From Macrosoma leucophasiata (lineage: Eukaryota; Arthropoda; Insecta; Lepidoptera; Hedylidae), in contig JAWQUS010000010.1 in the NCBI GenBank assembly GCA_036365455.1, positions 11,974,501-12,038,500 of the forward strand: a stretch of DNA of 64,000 bases, read 5' to 3'. This document shows, one piece after another, positions 36,901-51,600 of the stretch. Made by a program: the position numbers and the translations under genes. Under the pieces are notes generated by a model, which was given only the letters and a program-made list of their open reading frames with translations, was not told the DNA's origin and searched no databases. Within the stretch, counting starts at the first letter, position 1. Every line of letters begins with the position of its first letter.

Positions 36901-39900
36901 CCCAGCGTCCCGACACCGAGCGTCTCGACGCGTAGCGTCCCGACGCCTAGCGTCCATTTTTTAATACTACACATAATAACATTACAATGAATAAAGCCGC
37001 GTTTTGCTATGATAAATAATAATTAACTTAAAATCTCTCCTATATTCTTATGTTGCGCCTGTTGTCCCGTGACATATACGATGTTTTGTCGATGTTATCC
37101 GATATCGTAAGCCAAATCATTTTGCTATAAACAAGTACAATGTTTAACATAAATAGAATTGACATTTTAAAGTAGGAGTCGATTTTGCGAAGTTATTCCA
37201 TGTTATCGCTGCTCACTCGTAGGTGCATGTTGTTTTCACTCAAGTAATTTGCCACTGTTCATGCAAAACAAGCAATTTACGACGAGGTGTCGAGCATATT
37301 CAAGTGTTTAGAGTTCATCGATATTTAACCCACTTTCTTGCATTGATAGCCACTTTGGCTTTTATACGGCTGTACAAGACAACAATTAGGTCAACGGGTA
37401 GGTAATGCCAAAGTATCCTATGATGTACGCCTATATAAAATGATAATAAAACGGATTATTAGGTATCCATTTTGTATGACATGTCTCTATGTAAATTTAT
37501 TTAAAGTAGTAAATTTTAAGACGCTGACCTACTTCTAAATTCACGACTCGACTCACATGGGTAAGTAGGTACTAAATATAAGCATTTCCAAGAATTCACG
37601 ATAGTGGTAAGTACTACATTTTTAAAGCACCTAAAATAATTCGTTTCAAATACACCACGTCCTTAGTTTTATAAAGTGACGGCGAAGAGTTACCCCCTTA
37701 TTCATAAACGTACATTAGATACGTTTTAGCTATAGAATGCTTTGTCTTTTTCAGTTGCATTGTCAAATGTGCAGGATAGAAAAAGACGAAGGAGAGATTA
37801 GCAACACTTTAGCTAAAATACGTTTATGAATAAGGGGGTTAGTGTTCATATTTTAGTTTAATAAGACTTTTTGGATGATATGAGACTTAAATTCTTCTCT
37901 TACTCACAAAAAGGAGACATGTATCGTGATGACTAATTTAATGGATGATAAGAACTAAAAAAACGTAACGTAACTTCACGCCTGTAATCCCAGAAGGGAT
38001 AGGCAGAGGTAAATGCATGCATTAATCATACATGCAAACACCCACGATTCGCCGGTTACGTTTTGGCCCATGTAACAGGACTAACAGGTGGCGAGCCTAT
38101 CGACATCTCCGGGCACATTACCAAACTTTGAGGTACTGGGAAACTACCAGAAAATGGAAAAATCCCAAAAGGATTTTACACCGTTATCTCTAATATCCCC
38201 CGACCCCGGCATCTAACCCAGGACCCCAGCATAGTAGTACAGCGATTTGCTTTTTACGACAGGTGAGTCATTCCTATTCTATATTTCTGTAATGACTATC
38301 GATTAAATAACCTCGGGGACCCATTTTATTTATTCTGTATCTTGTGTTTTTAGTTTCCCTATTAGATGTTCAGAAGAAGTATAAGAAAAATTACAGTAAG
38401 TTAAAAAATGTCTCAACCGGTCCGTTGAGACGTAGACGATTTTCGATTACGGCCGAATGGACTACGGCCCATTGTTTTTAGTCCGTTCAGACTAAGTAAC
38501 CATTTACGTAGCTTGTAACACGTTAGTTTCCGTTGTTGTCAGGTATAAATAATAAAAAAGCAACGCTTAATTATTTAATTAAAAATAAAAAAAAATCATG
38601 CGCATTCACGATAGCAATAAGATAACATGTCTCTTTTCATTAAATATGCGTTGGATGACTGTAGGTAATTTATAGTTTCTGATTTATACGGTCTTTAGAC
38701 TGTGTTAGTATTGTGTAATTTTTCAATTCAAATGTCATATCTTTCATACAATTAATTTAAGTGAGATTACAATTTTGTCACGGCTACAATTTTGTGTTTT
38801 TCACAATTGTAAGCGACAAATTAAAACTATCATAGAAGCAAATGTATCTTAGTAGTAGGAGTATGGAGTTATGAAGCGCGGAAAAAAAAAACACATAACT
38901 GTCAGTAAATTTCGTCATTTCATCAAATAAAATACACCAATATAACGTACACTTTTAGGGATACAATATGTCGCTCATAAATAGTGACAGACTTGGATTG
39001 TGTGAATAGTGACACGTAGGACTCTAAACGCCAAACAAAGCATAATAAAATTGATATAATTTCCGTACTTCCGGTCGAGTTGTGAAAGGTCAAGAAATAG
39101 ATACCTATTTATCATTTGGATAGTGACAAGACTGAAATATACGTGACGTGGTCACACACAACACAAATCTAGATCATTATTAAAATATGACAACCCAATT
39201 GCGCTATAACGAATGTCAGCCAAAAACTCTAAATGAAACTCAGTGATAATAAAAAAAAATAACCTTTACAGATGAAAAAGGAAAGACCTTTGCGCACAAA
39301 ACGGCTTAGAGTAACATTTTGGTTATATAGGTCGGTAGTTCAGCGGGTGTCAGAGGCACTTTTCCACTAAATAACAAACTTATCAGGCCGACGTCAAAGG
39401 GTAGGTACGTATTAGTTAGCGCCACTTATTCAACACGGTGACACGGACGCTTTTCTCACGGGAAATGTATTAGAGAGGCCATTCACGTTTGCTTCGTTCG
39501 ATAGATTTTCTACGAAATTTCCAGTCGTGTACTAAATGGTGAAACTTGCCTTTTACCGTGAATGATTATGTTTCAACATAAATAAATATTTAAACAACAC
39601 GTTATATTAACCAGGATAGACAAAGTAAAGCAAATCAACTTTTTCCATCATAATATGAAAGAATAAGTAGGTATGTCATAATTTATTACTCTTAATTCTG
39701 CCTTTTATTGGTGGTAGAACCTTAAATTATATACGAGTACCACTATTTTTTACCGTAATGAATGTGGAAAACGTATGCAGTTCACATAGATGTTAAGTGA
39801 TGACTAAAGTCTATTGACACCTACACAAAAGCCAGATTCATTCAAAATGCAGTATGTCTCTGTGATAGTTATTAAGGGGCCATACATTATCAACTAACCG

Positions 39901-42900
39901 AATCAAACATCTGAATACTACTATTTGGCGACAGATAGATTAGGTAATGCGGTGGTGCCTACGCCCTCGAGCTCCTACACTTAGAACTATACCACTAGTA
40001 AAATTGTCGAGGAAAAATGACAAATTAAGACCAATTTTTATTTTGGCAATTGATAAGAAATAGATAATAGTAGTTCTATATAAATAATTCAAAATGTCGA
40101 ACTACATGGGTAACGGTATGATATATGAGACGAAAATACATAAGGAAGTACAAATAAATCTGTCTATATTATTGTGTTCTGATAAGTATTTATCGATTCT
40201 CAAAGTAACTGTTCCACGCGGAGATGGTCGCGGGCAAAAGCTAGTCTTCTATAAATAGAAGTAAAGGGAGAGCATTAATATACGAGATTTATAGTGTCCA
40301 TGGTGGAATTCCTGGTCATCTCTAGCAAAAAAAGTGGACAACCAGATTCATAGTCGCAGGTTATATTAGTACGTTATGGTATAAACTTGCATGTAACAAA
40401 GTAATTAATTAACGTGAGGGGGCGGCCGGATGTGTAAACATTTTTCTAGTAATTTTAGTACATGTTCGTGGCAATTTGGTACCTAGTTAGCTAATTAGAA
40501 TGCAACACTACTAGTCGAATTTCGGAACAGAGTATTACAAAAAAATTGACGAGTAATAGGTACTACAATTCAAACAGGAGGAGGAGTACAAATATATTTT
40601 CGATCAACCGATATTTAATATCCATGAACCGGCGGTACGTCGCACACTTGTTCATGATTCGGCTATATAAAACATGAACCTCACATTGAGATATCTTTTA
40701 TGGATAAGCATACAAAAATGTGTTCAGACCGGGATTATCTGGCACTCTACACTCACTGTGTAAGTAGCTCACTCACCCGTAAGAGACTACGCGTGAATAT
40801 ACATATATACTAAAAATCTCTCGTCACGGTGTTTGTGATCGCACTCCTTCGAAGACGGCACTGTGAAACTTCACGAAAATGGATAAAACGATATACCTAT
40901 TACGATAAAATATACTAATATTACCTTATCTTACGAGATATGTGACCTAACCTACCCGTCTTGTCAATTTCGTTTGAGATGCACATGCAAATTCACATTT
41001 GTTGACGTTGTTTGGAGCCACAATCTAATCTGATTTGGATTCAGTCGGTCTGTCCTAAACATGCGCCACATTTGATAAGCAACGGAAGGTAAGTAGCTAA
41101 GCTGCCAAGTGGGCTGCTACGTTATTACGGTTTGAATCGAGCCGATGGTTATCGGTCAGTACCTAATAGTCGTGAGTCGTGATATAACAATGGGGGAGTG
41201 TATCCATACAACTACTAATGAACAATAATGGATAATTCGTAGACTACATCACTATAAAACAAAATATATAGTTAGAATGATATGATCAAATGGTGTTTTA
41301 TGCTAACTGATGTCGTACAGGTAGTTTTTTTTTGTGTCGTGAAGTGGCAAACAAACATACAGTTTATATTGATGGTAAATAATACTGTATCCTATCAACA
41401 TTTGCATGAAACCAGAGATTACAATTTACATTAAAATTTGTTAATTCTCCTAAGGCCTAAGGACCCCTGACCAGAACACGATAGTACTGTACACTACCAT
41501 TTGGCGGCAAGTAGATAATTAAATCAACTATACTGCATATTTTATACTTTTACTGTAGGCATTAGTCTTAAATTCTAAAGTTGTCTGTATGTTGTTAACA
41601 GTTTACTCGTAGTAGAGCGAGTGAATTCGTCGTTTCCCGCACCAAAGCATTACTAGGCATAAGTCATAGACTTATATATTATTACTTTTGAAATCATTGG
41701 CATAAGCCCTCCAGAGAAGCAACGCATCTACATTGAAATATCTTTATGTAGATGTTTATAGGCTACTCTTATTAGGTATCAATGTGAGCTGTAACACGAT
41801 ATACGTAAACAATATCCTCATCCGTGTGGCAATTCGGTAGTTTTAATGGAACTAGTTAGAATATTTTTTTGCTATAATTCCTTTGGTTCGATAAATTGCG
41901 GAAGTCAAACTTAATCAGATAGGTACTATCAGGCGCCTTACAGGAAGACACTATACTCGTAAGTAGTCAGTAGTCACCAACATTCACAATCACTTTGCCA
42001 CAAGTTAATGAAACGATGTAACTTAAAAAGTGATGATTCATAATTTGGTCCGAAGTCCATTCATTTCGCCGGGGCGCGATGCATTATTCGGTTATCATCA
42101 ACCGATGACTAAAGAGATTAGAGCGAAAGTTCTATACCCTTAATCTCATATGTCTTATTCTCCATCGTAACATTAACGCCCTAAGCTATGGATCGGACCT
42201 ACAGCGAGGGAGACCCCCAGGGAGTTGAATAATCTTATAGGCTGAGAGCATTTTGCACTCGCAATTGAAGTAAGCTACCACTGTCTCAAGACAAGTCGTG
42301 AACGTACGTCCAATAAAAAACCAAAGCGTGTCTGGCCAGAAGCAATGTAGGGTGACCGTTGGTCGACGATTAGGTACTCGTCAATTTGGAAAGTCTACTT
42401 ACTACCAATAGTTTTTCTTTTAACTTCGTTATCGATACTCCTTACTACAGAGTTTTTTTGACCTATTCAAATACTACCATTCAGCTGGCTGAGGATACTC
42501 GACTCGAACAAAAATTCTTACTATAAACCTAAATATTTCACAAACGGATGCCTTAATCGAAGAAAAACCCAACAACGTACCACACACTGGGGTTAGCGAG
42601 AATAAAATGCATTCCCTATTTTCGTGTAGGAGATTTTGTCGACATGACTAATATGTATATTTGTGCCAAATTACAGCATCTTAGTACTAACGGTCCCTGA
42701 GCTATGCTGCGGATAGACGGACGGACATGGCGAAACTATAAGGGTTCCTGGTAGGCTAACCCTAAAAAAAGGAACTCATATACTCGATGTTATTGTTCTG
42801 TAGTTTCAGGTACAAAAGGCAGGCTTCTGGAATCGGAACACCTCTGCTTCACTATCGGTATTTTTGTGTCGGTATACGCATGTCAATAGTTAGCTTACTA

Positions 42901-45900
42901 ATCCCTTACCATCAATTTGAACCCTGGCTACTGTCACTATATTTAAAATCAATAGAATGTAACATGTACCGACAATATTATGTCTACCAAGAAAAAAAAA
43001 ACTTTTTTATCGTGGAAAATAGTTTCACTATGACACACCATGCGGGTTCAAATTTAATTCAATATGACATGTATACAGGATGAAATTTTATTGGTTGTTT
43101 TTCCACTGTAGAACAAACAATTTAGTTTCAATAGGTATTGTTGAAACAAGTTTAAAAAGGTAAGAAAATATGAAGGGATTGAAGGGAAATATTAAAAACA
43201 ACAATTTCATTTTCCTATACAAATAGTCTGTTGGCCGAATACTCAAACGTCACTCAATTTTAAGCAACCCTTAAATGTGCGCTCTGCGTGCGTCTCTATC
43301 GTTTGAACGTGCTTTATAAAGACAGAAGACTTTTAAGTACCACTTAGATTGAAGTGACGTTTGAGTGTTTCGCCGTGTATCTATCAAACCTTTGACACAT
43401 TATTTTATTCTGAGGCAATACGAAGTTTGCCGGATCAGCTAGTAAGCAATAAAAAAGTATGTTATTGGTCCATTTTACCACCAAGACAACATTTTAATGC
43501 GAGAAAACAAATATTAAAATTTCACCGTGTATACCTAATCTCGAAACGCTTAATTTATATTCAAACCCATATTATCAACATATTGTATAGACAATGTGCA
43601 TTTACAAATAACCTTATCTACGAATAATTCGTTGGGACGAAGAGTAACTCTCATAGAATGTACGATAAAAAGTGGCATCACGGATTTAAGCCTTCAATTA
43701 ATGTGCCAAGTGGCGAGAGCCCACCGGCGGGCTACTAAACATTAAAGGTCATTTGCGTAAACACGTTACTTGAGTTATGTTGACAGACGAAGCGCTGAGC
43801 AATAGCATATACATTTGAATAATTTATAGGACCCGAAGGCTAAAAACGGGGATATATTATTTACTAACACTCCGCTGTCCGTCTGTCTATCTCCAGGCTT
43901 ATATAGGATATTCCATGAACCGCTATAGCTTGACAGATGAAATTTTCACAGATGATGTAGATACATAAATTCCCAAATTCCCACCTTTGTGTGCGAGTCC
44001 GACTTGAACTTTACGTTTGTCGAAGATGGTCGCCAACCTTCGTAGAGAAGTGGCACTTTAAGACGAAGAAATTACTTCTTTATAAAACCTTGGACCAAAA
44101 AAACTCACCTTAAACTTTTCATCTATAGTTGCCCGACTAGACTCGAACTCCGGCGAATCCAGAAACTCGCACGGAAGTATTGGGTGGAGAAACTGATGGC
44201 CACTCATTACATTCACCTACAACAAAAGCTACACGTTAACTGTAGATAATTATTCATTTTAAAAACATAACATCTATTAACCTACCTACATACAAGTAAC
44301 TTCTACATACAGAAAAAGAAAGAAATACTTTTTCAAATTTTCAGACGCAGCAGGGAAGGAAATAAGGGAAATAACCAGTTTCGCAACTCTATAGATAAGT
44401 ACCGCATAGTAGTAGTAATGTAGATAACATTGCACCCGTGCGAAGCCGGGGCAGGCTGCTAGTTTAATATAAAAGTAAATTATAAGAAAAGTTTAGTCGT
44501 CTAAGCTGAAAATGTAGAGCCTATCGAAAACAGTTGCTTTAATAACAACGCTTTCGATCTATCTAAACATACTTAACACGCTTTTAGTATGTTTAGATAG
44601 ACCACAAAGATAAAATATGAGTAGTAGTTTAGTCAAGTCTTAGTGTTGGAAACGATCATTAAGGTCAAGCACCGGAAGGCATGGGTCTACACACATTTGT
44701 CACAGACATCATAAACGGGTCAGATAATTTAGAGTAGTTTGTTCTCACGTTCAATATTCTGAAATACTGAAGGATAGAATAAACGCAAAATATAAGATGG
44801 TTGAGAAAATTCTGATAGGAAATTGGTTACTAAGTTAGTGGCCAATTTTCTATCAGCATTTTCGCACCGTTAGATTTATATACAGGGTTAAATATATCTA
44901 ACGCATAAATCGTCAAAGGTGAGTTAGGTACGTTAAGACTAACAACTTTTGTTCTATGACTTTTTCCAAAACGCAGTACATCACATGATAAGAAATAAAA
45001 TCGTTTCAAATGGGACTTCTATCAATTGTTAGCACTACGTTTCATATGTATATTTTTACATAGGTACAGACGTCAGCTGTTTACGTAACGTGAAGTTAAG
45101 AAATATTAGAACTGCAAATTCTATTTATTATTTCTTTAATGGTAAAAAAAAATATTGAATTAGAAAAAGTTGTATTACAAAAGTTTTACTCTTGATGAAC
45201 CAAAGCCTCCCTTTAAGAATTATGCGCTAGTTACAAATAACCCAGTATAATACCTCAGTAGCCAAGTGGATGCAGGCCACTACTGCTACGCTGGAATCCT
45301 GGCGTCGATTCCCGAGTCAGTAGAGAAAGTGCTATTGGAACTATTCATTTTTCTTAAAGAAGTGAACCAGTGGGGGATTTACCAGCAGGCTGAGTAGGCT
45401 GGAGCCTAGGGCGGCAAATTTTAAGGGGCGGCAGAATTAGGTCATAATTTTTTTATTTCTATTTACAAAATTACTGTTAAAATTATCAAGGCTCAGACCA
45501 TAATTCCCAATGATTCTAACCATAGAAAAAAGTAGATGTAAGGAGGATAATGAAGCATAAAACATAAAGTTGGAATTTTATTGATAGAAAATATACCTAA
45601 TTGATATGATTGTGGACTACGATATCAAAATATAGGGGCGGCAAAAATTGAGTAGCCTACCGGCGGCAAATTTGTAAATCCGCCACTGAAGTGAACGCAG
45701 TCGCGAGTATCAGCTAGTTTAATAATATCTATAGTAAAAGCTATTACCTATGAGATTTTTACTCTACCACTGTACATTACAGTATTGAAAATACAGAAAA
45801 ATAGACTTTATTATCTGTAGTGTTTTATAAAATATCGGATAGAAGTGGTAAATTTTAAAAACAATCTTTGGTACCTACGTGTCGGTGTTTGCGATGGATA

Positions 45901-48587
45901 TCGATTCCGATACGGCGGAGTCTACGGACGCGAACGTGCCTCACCTATGTTTACATTGTGTATCATTTTGATTCATGACAAAAAATATTTTTTTTATTTT
46001 AGTAGTTGATTGTAGTAGTAACTTCATGGCTGAGAAGTTTTATTTTATTATATGAAAAAAGATAGTCTCAACGTTAGTGCTTCTCGAATATTCTATTGTA
46101 ATAGACTTTTTTTCATCAATCTCTACTTATATTATTTCGTGGGTATTAGACAACGTCTTATACAATTGCCATGAGAAAGATAATATAAATTACTAAGAAT
46201 GCAGCTTCACGTCCGTTTCTGTTCTGAGGATCCGTAGGGGTAGGCAGAGGCAAATACGTGCATTCAAGCTTATATGCGATCATCCACAATTCGACAGTTT
46301 CTTTTTCTTTTTGTGCCGTAATAGTTGGCGAGCCTATTGACACCTCCGACACATCCGACTGTAACACTTCTTTAACAAAATTGACAAGTTCCAATAGCAC
46401 TTACTCTACTGACTCGAAAATCGAACTCAAAGAAGCTTAACTATTTTTATAATAATCTAATAAGAAATATATTACAGAAAATACAAAAATCATATTAAAC
46501 CAGGCTTCAATTTACCTTGCCAGAGAGTAATAGGCCAAGTCTATCAGTTTTGGTGAGATTCTGCATAGCATAAGCTTCGCCAGCATGTAAAGACATCACA
46601 TGAGCGAAATCTGGTGATACCATTCTCTTGAACTGTAACCTTGAAACCTAGATAAAAGAGAAAACAAATTATGCAATATATCCTAATCATAGTAAATCCA
46701 GATGAAATTTTTCCAGTGAATCCTAAAATTTACCAAGTCTTATTGAGAAATGCAAGCAATCTTACTCGCGAACGGAACTCTGAGCACCCTGATATAGTTA
46801 GTTTAAGTCGAAGGGGTCAAAGGGCGAGTCGCCATGTCGTACCCTTCGGAAGATAATTTATTTATGCGATTGTATTGCATTTATAATATAAACCGTATTT
46901 GTACGCAGGAAGAATCATTAAATCATTTGATGTTGGACATTTGCCAATGAAACTAGGTAAATTTTTGCTTTGAGTTCACTTTCCATTATACTCGTAATTT
47001 ACACACTTCCACAAACATTTTATCACAAAACAAAATCCGTACTAATATATACTAGCGGACTGGCAGCATAATTTAAATTATCAGTGTTTTCAGCTACCAT
47101 CGGCTTAATCTTGTAACCGTGCCAAGGGGTTTCAATTAGATGAGTAACTTTACAAAATATTGGATAACGAACTGGCTGAAACTGAATATGAAATAACATT
47201 TTCGCATAAAAAAAAACTCATTCGATATTTTGAATACGAAATAAGTTTTTGTCTTAGTAATAATACTTAGCAAACAAGTACATATTCAACTATGATTCAA
47301 GTAAATAGGCAAGCCCATAGACGTCCTATTGTTTATGGCTATATCTAATGCGAATTATAGGAACTCAATAAAATATTTTCATTTGGCTTTCAATCCTTGT
47401 ACAAGGTAAACGATAATTGAGGTAAAAGGGAGGTTAGAAATCAGATACCTAGATATAAGTTTGCCATCGAATAATATTTGTTATCAAAAATTGTCTGATG
47501 AAAAATTTAACCTCCCTATATTTTTTTATAGTAGATAAGTATAATTAAAGAAATTGGCTGTCGTCATACTAGGTACTCGTCATTAGCCTCATTCTTCATT
47601 CATAGCAAGATACATAAATAGAAAAAAACGTCGACACAGTAAAATATACTTTTAGATTAGATAGTCTCAAGCAATTATAGGTAAACCTAGCTTATTTGTG
47701 TAATGAAGGTAGCAATTAAGGATTATAGTTTAAATAAAACATTTGATTTGCAATCAAAAAATATTATAAATTTAATTTATCTTATTTATAATAAATAAGA
47801 AGCAATACAAGCATGTAGTTCACATTGGTGTTAGCATTGCAGCCTATAGACACCCACATAAAGACCAGATATCAAAGTGCAGATGCGTTGCCACTCCTGA
47901 GACCTTAGTTGTTATGTCGCTGTGATGAGTTATTACAGGGTCGTACCTACATTACCATCTAACTGGAACAAGATAGTGCTGAACATAACCATTTCGCAGC
48001 AGATAGATAAGGGAATGCAGTGGTACCTACGCCTTCCAGCTCCTACACTGGAGCTGTATCACCAGTAAACTACTGTCATATTACATAAATATATATTACA
48101 ATATAGTTACACACCTTAAAGGGTTCGAACAGCGTATGGTAAACCTCTTCAAGCTCCGGATCAAATTTTACTGGTCTCATTTCGTAAACGAGATACACAA
48201 CTTGCGCCAGGTTTAAGAAAACAAATCCGAAATTCCATGAGAAGGCATCCGGCGAGCATATCACATGCCAGGCCCATATGGAGTACAGCATAAACCCTGA
48301 GATTACGCCAATTTCATCATTAGGTATAGGTACTAGCTAGCTAGCCTAAATAATAATAATAATATAATCATTTATTGACAAAAACATTTTAACAATGGTT
48401 AATATTGAATCCATAGATTCCCCAACTAGTCTACACTGTATTTCGGGAATCAGTGGCTTCTCCGAGTTATAACTTAACTTAAAATTATGTTGTCATAAAA
48501 CATTACATAAGGTAGATATATCAAGTAATCAAAAATTTTACAAAGAAGGGTGAGTATGTGAGTGAGTGAAAAAGTGTGTGTGCGTGT

Positions 48588-48630
<43 letters not shown>

Positions 48631-51600
48631 TGTGTGTGTGTGTGTGAGAGAGAGAGTGTGTGTGTGTGTAATAACTGTGTGTATCAGAAATCGTGTACGT
48701 CTATACTTCGCCATATTATGAAAAAACAGATTTGCTAACATAACTTCAATACCATCATAGTCAAAATTCCTGAGCCATGCTGAAATAATCTTCTTAAACT
48801 CATTATTATTTGTATTTTTTATGTTTTTATTTTTATTTACAAGAGTTTTAAGTAATTTATTGTACAATTGTGTAGTAACCATATCGTACTGCTTTTGAGT
48901 AAATCTAGTCTTTGCCTTCGGAACATTTATTCGGTCTACTCTTTTTAATTAAGTTGGTAGATAGGGTACTTTTTGGCGATGAAAACGACGCAGACTTTCA
49001 TATATATATATATAGATTGCGTACTGTAAATACGTTAGCTTTTTCATATAAATCTGTGGTGGGATGTTTAAAAGGAAGGTAGAGCAATACGTTTAATACA
49101 GCACGTTGGGCACGTTCTAGAGGGTTAATGTTAGTTTTAGCCGCGCAGCCTCAAGCACATATGCAATATCTAATGAGACACTCGCATAGAGCTTTATATG
49201 TTAGAATAAGTAGCTCATAATCCGCTATGGTTCGAAGAATTTTGAATACGTATATGAGTTTTCGTACTCTAGAAGCTAATAATGCGATATGCCTGCTCCA
49301 GTTTAATTTTTCATCAATCAGGACTCCGAGGTATTTTATGTCCTCAACACGTGAGAGAACGGCACAGTTACAATTTGTAGAAAGGGTTAAAGAGCGATTG
49401 CAAGGGAAGGAATGAATTTTTAAGTCAGTAAGTACAGGATTACATGCAGAGGCAATACTAAAGCACATAAATTTTGTTTTTGCTGTGTTCAGCGATAAAA
49501 GACTATTTTCCAACCATGCTGTAACTTTAGCAAGACCTTTTTCGGCTAGCTAAATTGATAAGAAGAACAGTATAAGTTAAAAACTTAGTAGGTAAAACAG
49601 CAGTCTACACAGATAAAAAACAGTATATGTAATGTAATGAACTTTGCAAATTAATTATTTTAAATATTCGAGCCGGCTTTTATTGTAAATCATTCCGATC
49701 ATAAAAATAAATAAAATAAAATACGCTTACATTCACAGCCCCACAGTAGGTATAAACCTGTGTCGTGGGTGCCATTGTACACATACAGCACTTACACAAA
49801 CACCCAGACCCGAAACAACTATCTGTAGGCCGTACAAATATTTGTTCCGGTGCGGGGATCGAACCCGCGACTCTTCGAATCAAACGGTGGTTTCGCACCG
49901 CTGGACTAACCGGGTTGTCAAATAGTCATAAGTAATAAATAATGAAACCTTATTTATTTGTGAGCTAATATTTGTAAGGTGTAAGCACTATCTGTGGGTG
50001 TAAGTTACATGTACTTGAGAATATTTTTGTAACGAAAAAGTAAAGATGAAAAAGTGGTTTGTGTAAATTATACACAGGACGCGTGCCTGTCCGTCATTCC
50101 TTCCGTATCTGCTACTAACTAGAATAAGGCCTTCGTGTACTTTGGTACTTATTCAAATTACAATTGGAACAGAACAGCTACCTAGAAGTAAATAAATTAA
50201 AGTGTACGTATCACATAGTATATTTAAAAGAATATATTAAATGGAATATTATTGTCTTTGTTTGTTTTCATTGCCTTAATGGATGTCAGCATCAGATAAT
50301 CTAATTGAGATTGATTTTTGAACCTAGTGGATATATATTCTCTAGATTATTAATATGCATAAAAATTAGGTTTGCAGCATCTGGATGAACGAAATGATTC
50401 TACAGATTCCTAACATATGGGTGAATTTCTCAAGTATAAATTTAAGACGGCGTCGCTGAAAATCATATCTTAAAATACATATATGTAATACAGTTTATTT
50501 TTTTAGGAAAATAGACTTATATTTCTTGATGAGGCCATCAATATATTTGTAGAAAACATTTTGGAAATCAGAGAAAAAACAAAATGTTTCCCATGTGTCT
50601 AAGTTTGGTGGCGCGTCCACAATCTGTTTTTCTTGTATTAACCACCGTTTAAATGAAACTACACTGGTTTACCAGAAATAACTAATGTTATTTCTATTTA
50701 GCGTTAGTTATTCTATTCGGTGACAATTTATTTATTTTATTTAGTGCAATACTTTATCCTAGAGCGAATCAAAAAGGGCTGTCCGCGCAAAATCTAAACT
50801 TTTGGTGGGAATAATAAAATCATTAATTAGCTCGTACATAATACATCATGTGGATGACATAAATCATCTTAAGGATGACATTTCCACCATTCTCTTCGTT
50901 TAGTAGGATGCTCACGGGGAGCAATGACAGTTTCGTGCTATCCTGTTATTATTTCCCGTCAAAAACGTAAAAAGGTTTTTCAAAGTAATCGGACAAAAAA
51001 GTGCAATATTGGTGTGATGTTTTAAATCGTTCCTTTTAAGAGTATGTGTTGTAATACATTTAGTTTTTCTCAGATCATATTGGCCTTTGGAACTTTGCCG
51101 GTGAATGACAAAGAATGACTCTTTTTTCTTTTCTTTTTACTCTTTGTTATCAGTTTGTAAAGGGGAAATGAGACATTCTACTGATATACTTTTTACATTA
51201 GTTTTTTACATTTAGTTTTATCTTCGTGATATTCTTGACTTTACATATATTTTTTATCTTGTTTGACATGTATATCAATTGTTGTTCACTTTAATTTATT
51301 TTGTTTGTTTTTGCCGTGTCATAAGAGGTGCCTGTCACCCTAAATGAATAAATGAGTTTCAGATTCTAATATTAGAAATTTTTAGTATGGTATATATCTT
51401 CACGCCAGGTCCCTAACGGGGTAGGCAGAGAGTGTAGAGCGCCAGATATCCCGGTTCTGACAAACCTCTCGTGCCTCGTCTACTTTCATCATTCTCTTCA
51501 TACATGCACGCCGATTCTTAAGACTTTTGATCCCACCATCAGACAGAACTCGACCTATTTGGTCATGGTAGATCAGTCTAGGGCTTCCTGGGCCTCTGCC

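Larger units (their letters stand above)
36958..39700. other. Gene A intron 7, between the minisatellite and SINE-A
   Basis: Apart from MITE-1 (37693) and SINE-C (37985), no exon or repeat was recognised. Confidence 0.45.

Noticed and set aside
35254..36957. CRISPR-like array
   Set aside because: Repeats are directly contiguous 15-mers without spacers, in a eukaryotic intron.
35168..36974. Long open frames (up to 432 codons) over the 15-bp repeat
   Set aside because: Several frames on both strands are equally open because the unit is a multiple of three without stops. The array lies inside a gene A intron with no splice-bounded frame.
45248..45325. Possible tRNA gene
   Set aside because: Only promoter-box resemblance; mismatched stems and no clear anticodon arm.
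48538..48882. Minus frame with a His/Thr/Leu-rich dinucleotide tract
   Set aside because: It is translation of a (GT)n/(GA)n microsatellite in a LINE 3' UTR.
49865..49920. Possible tRNA gene (A and B boxes)
   Set aside because: The arms do not form a proper cloverleaf and a SINE body and tail follow; called a SINE.
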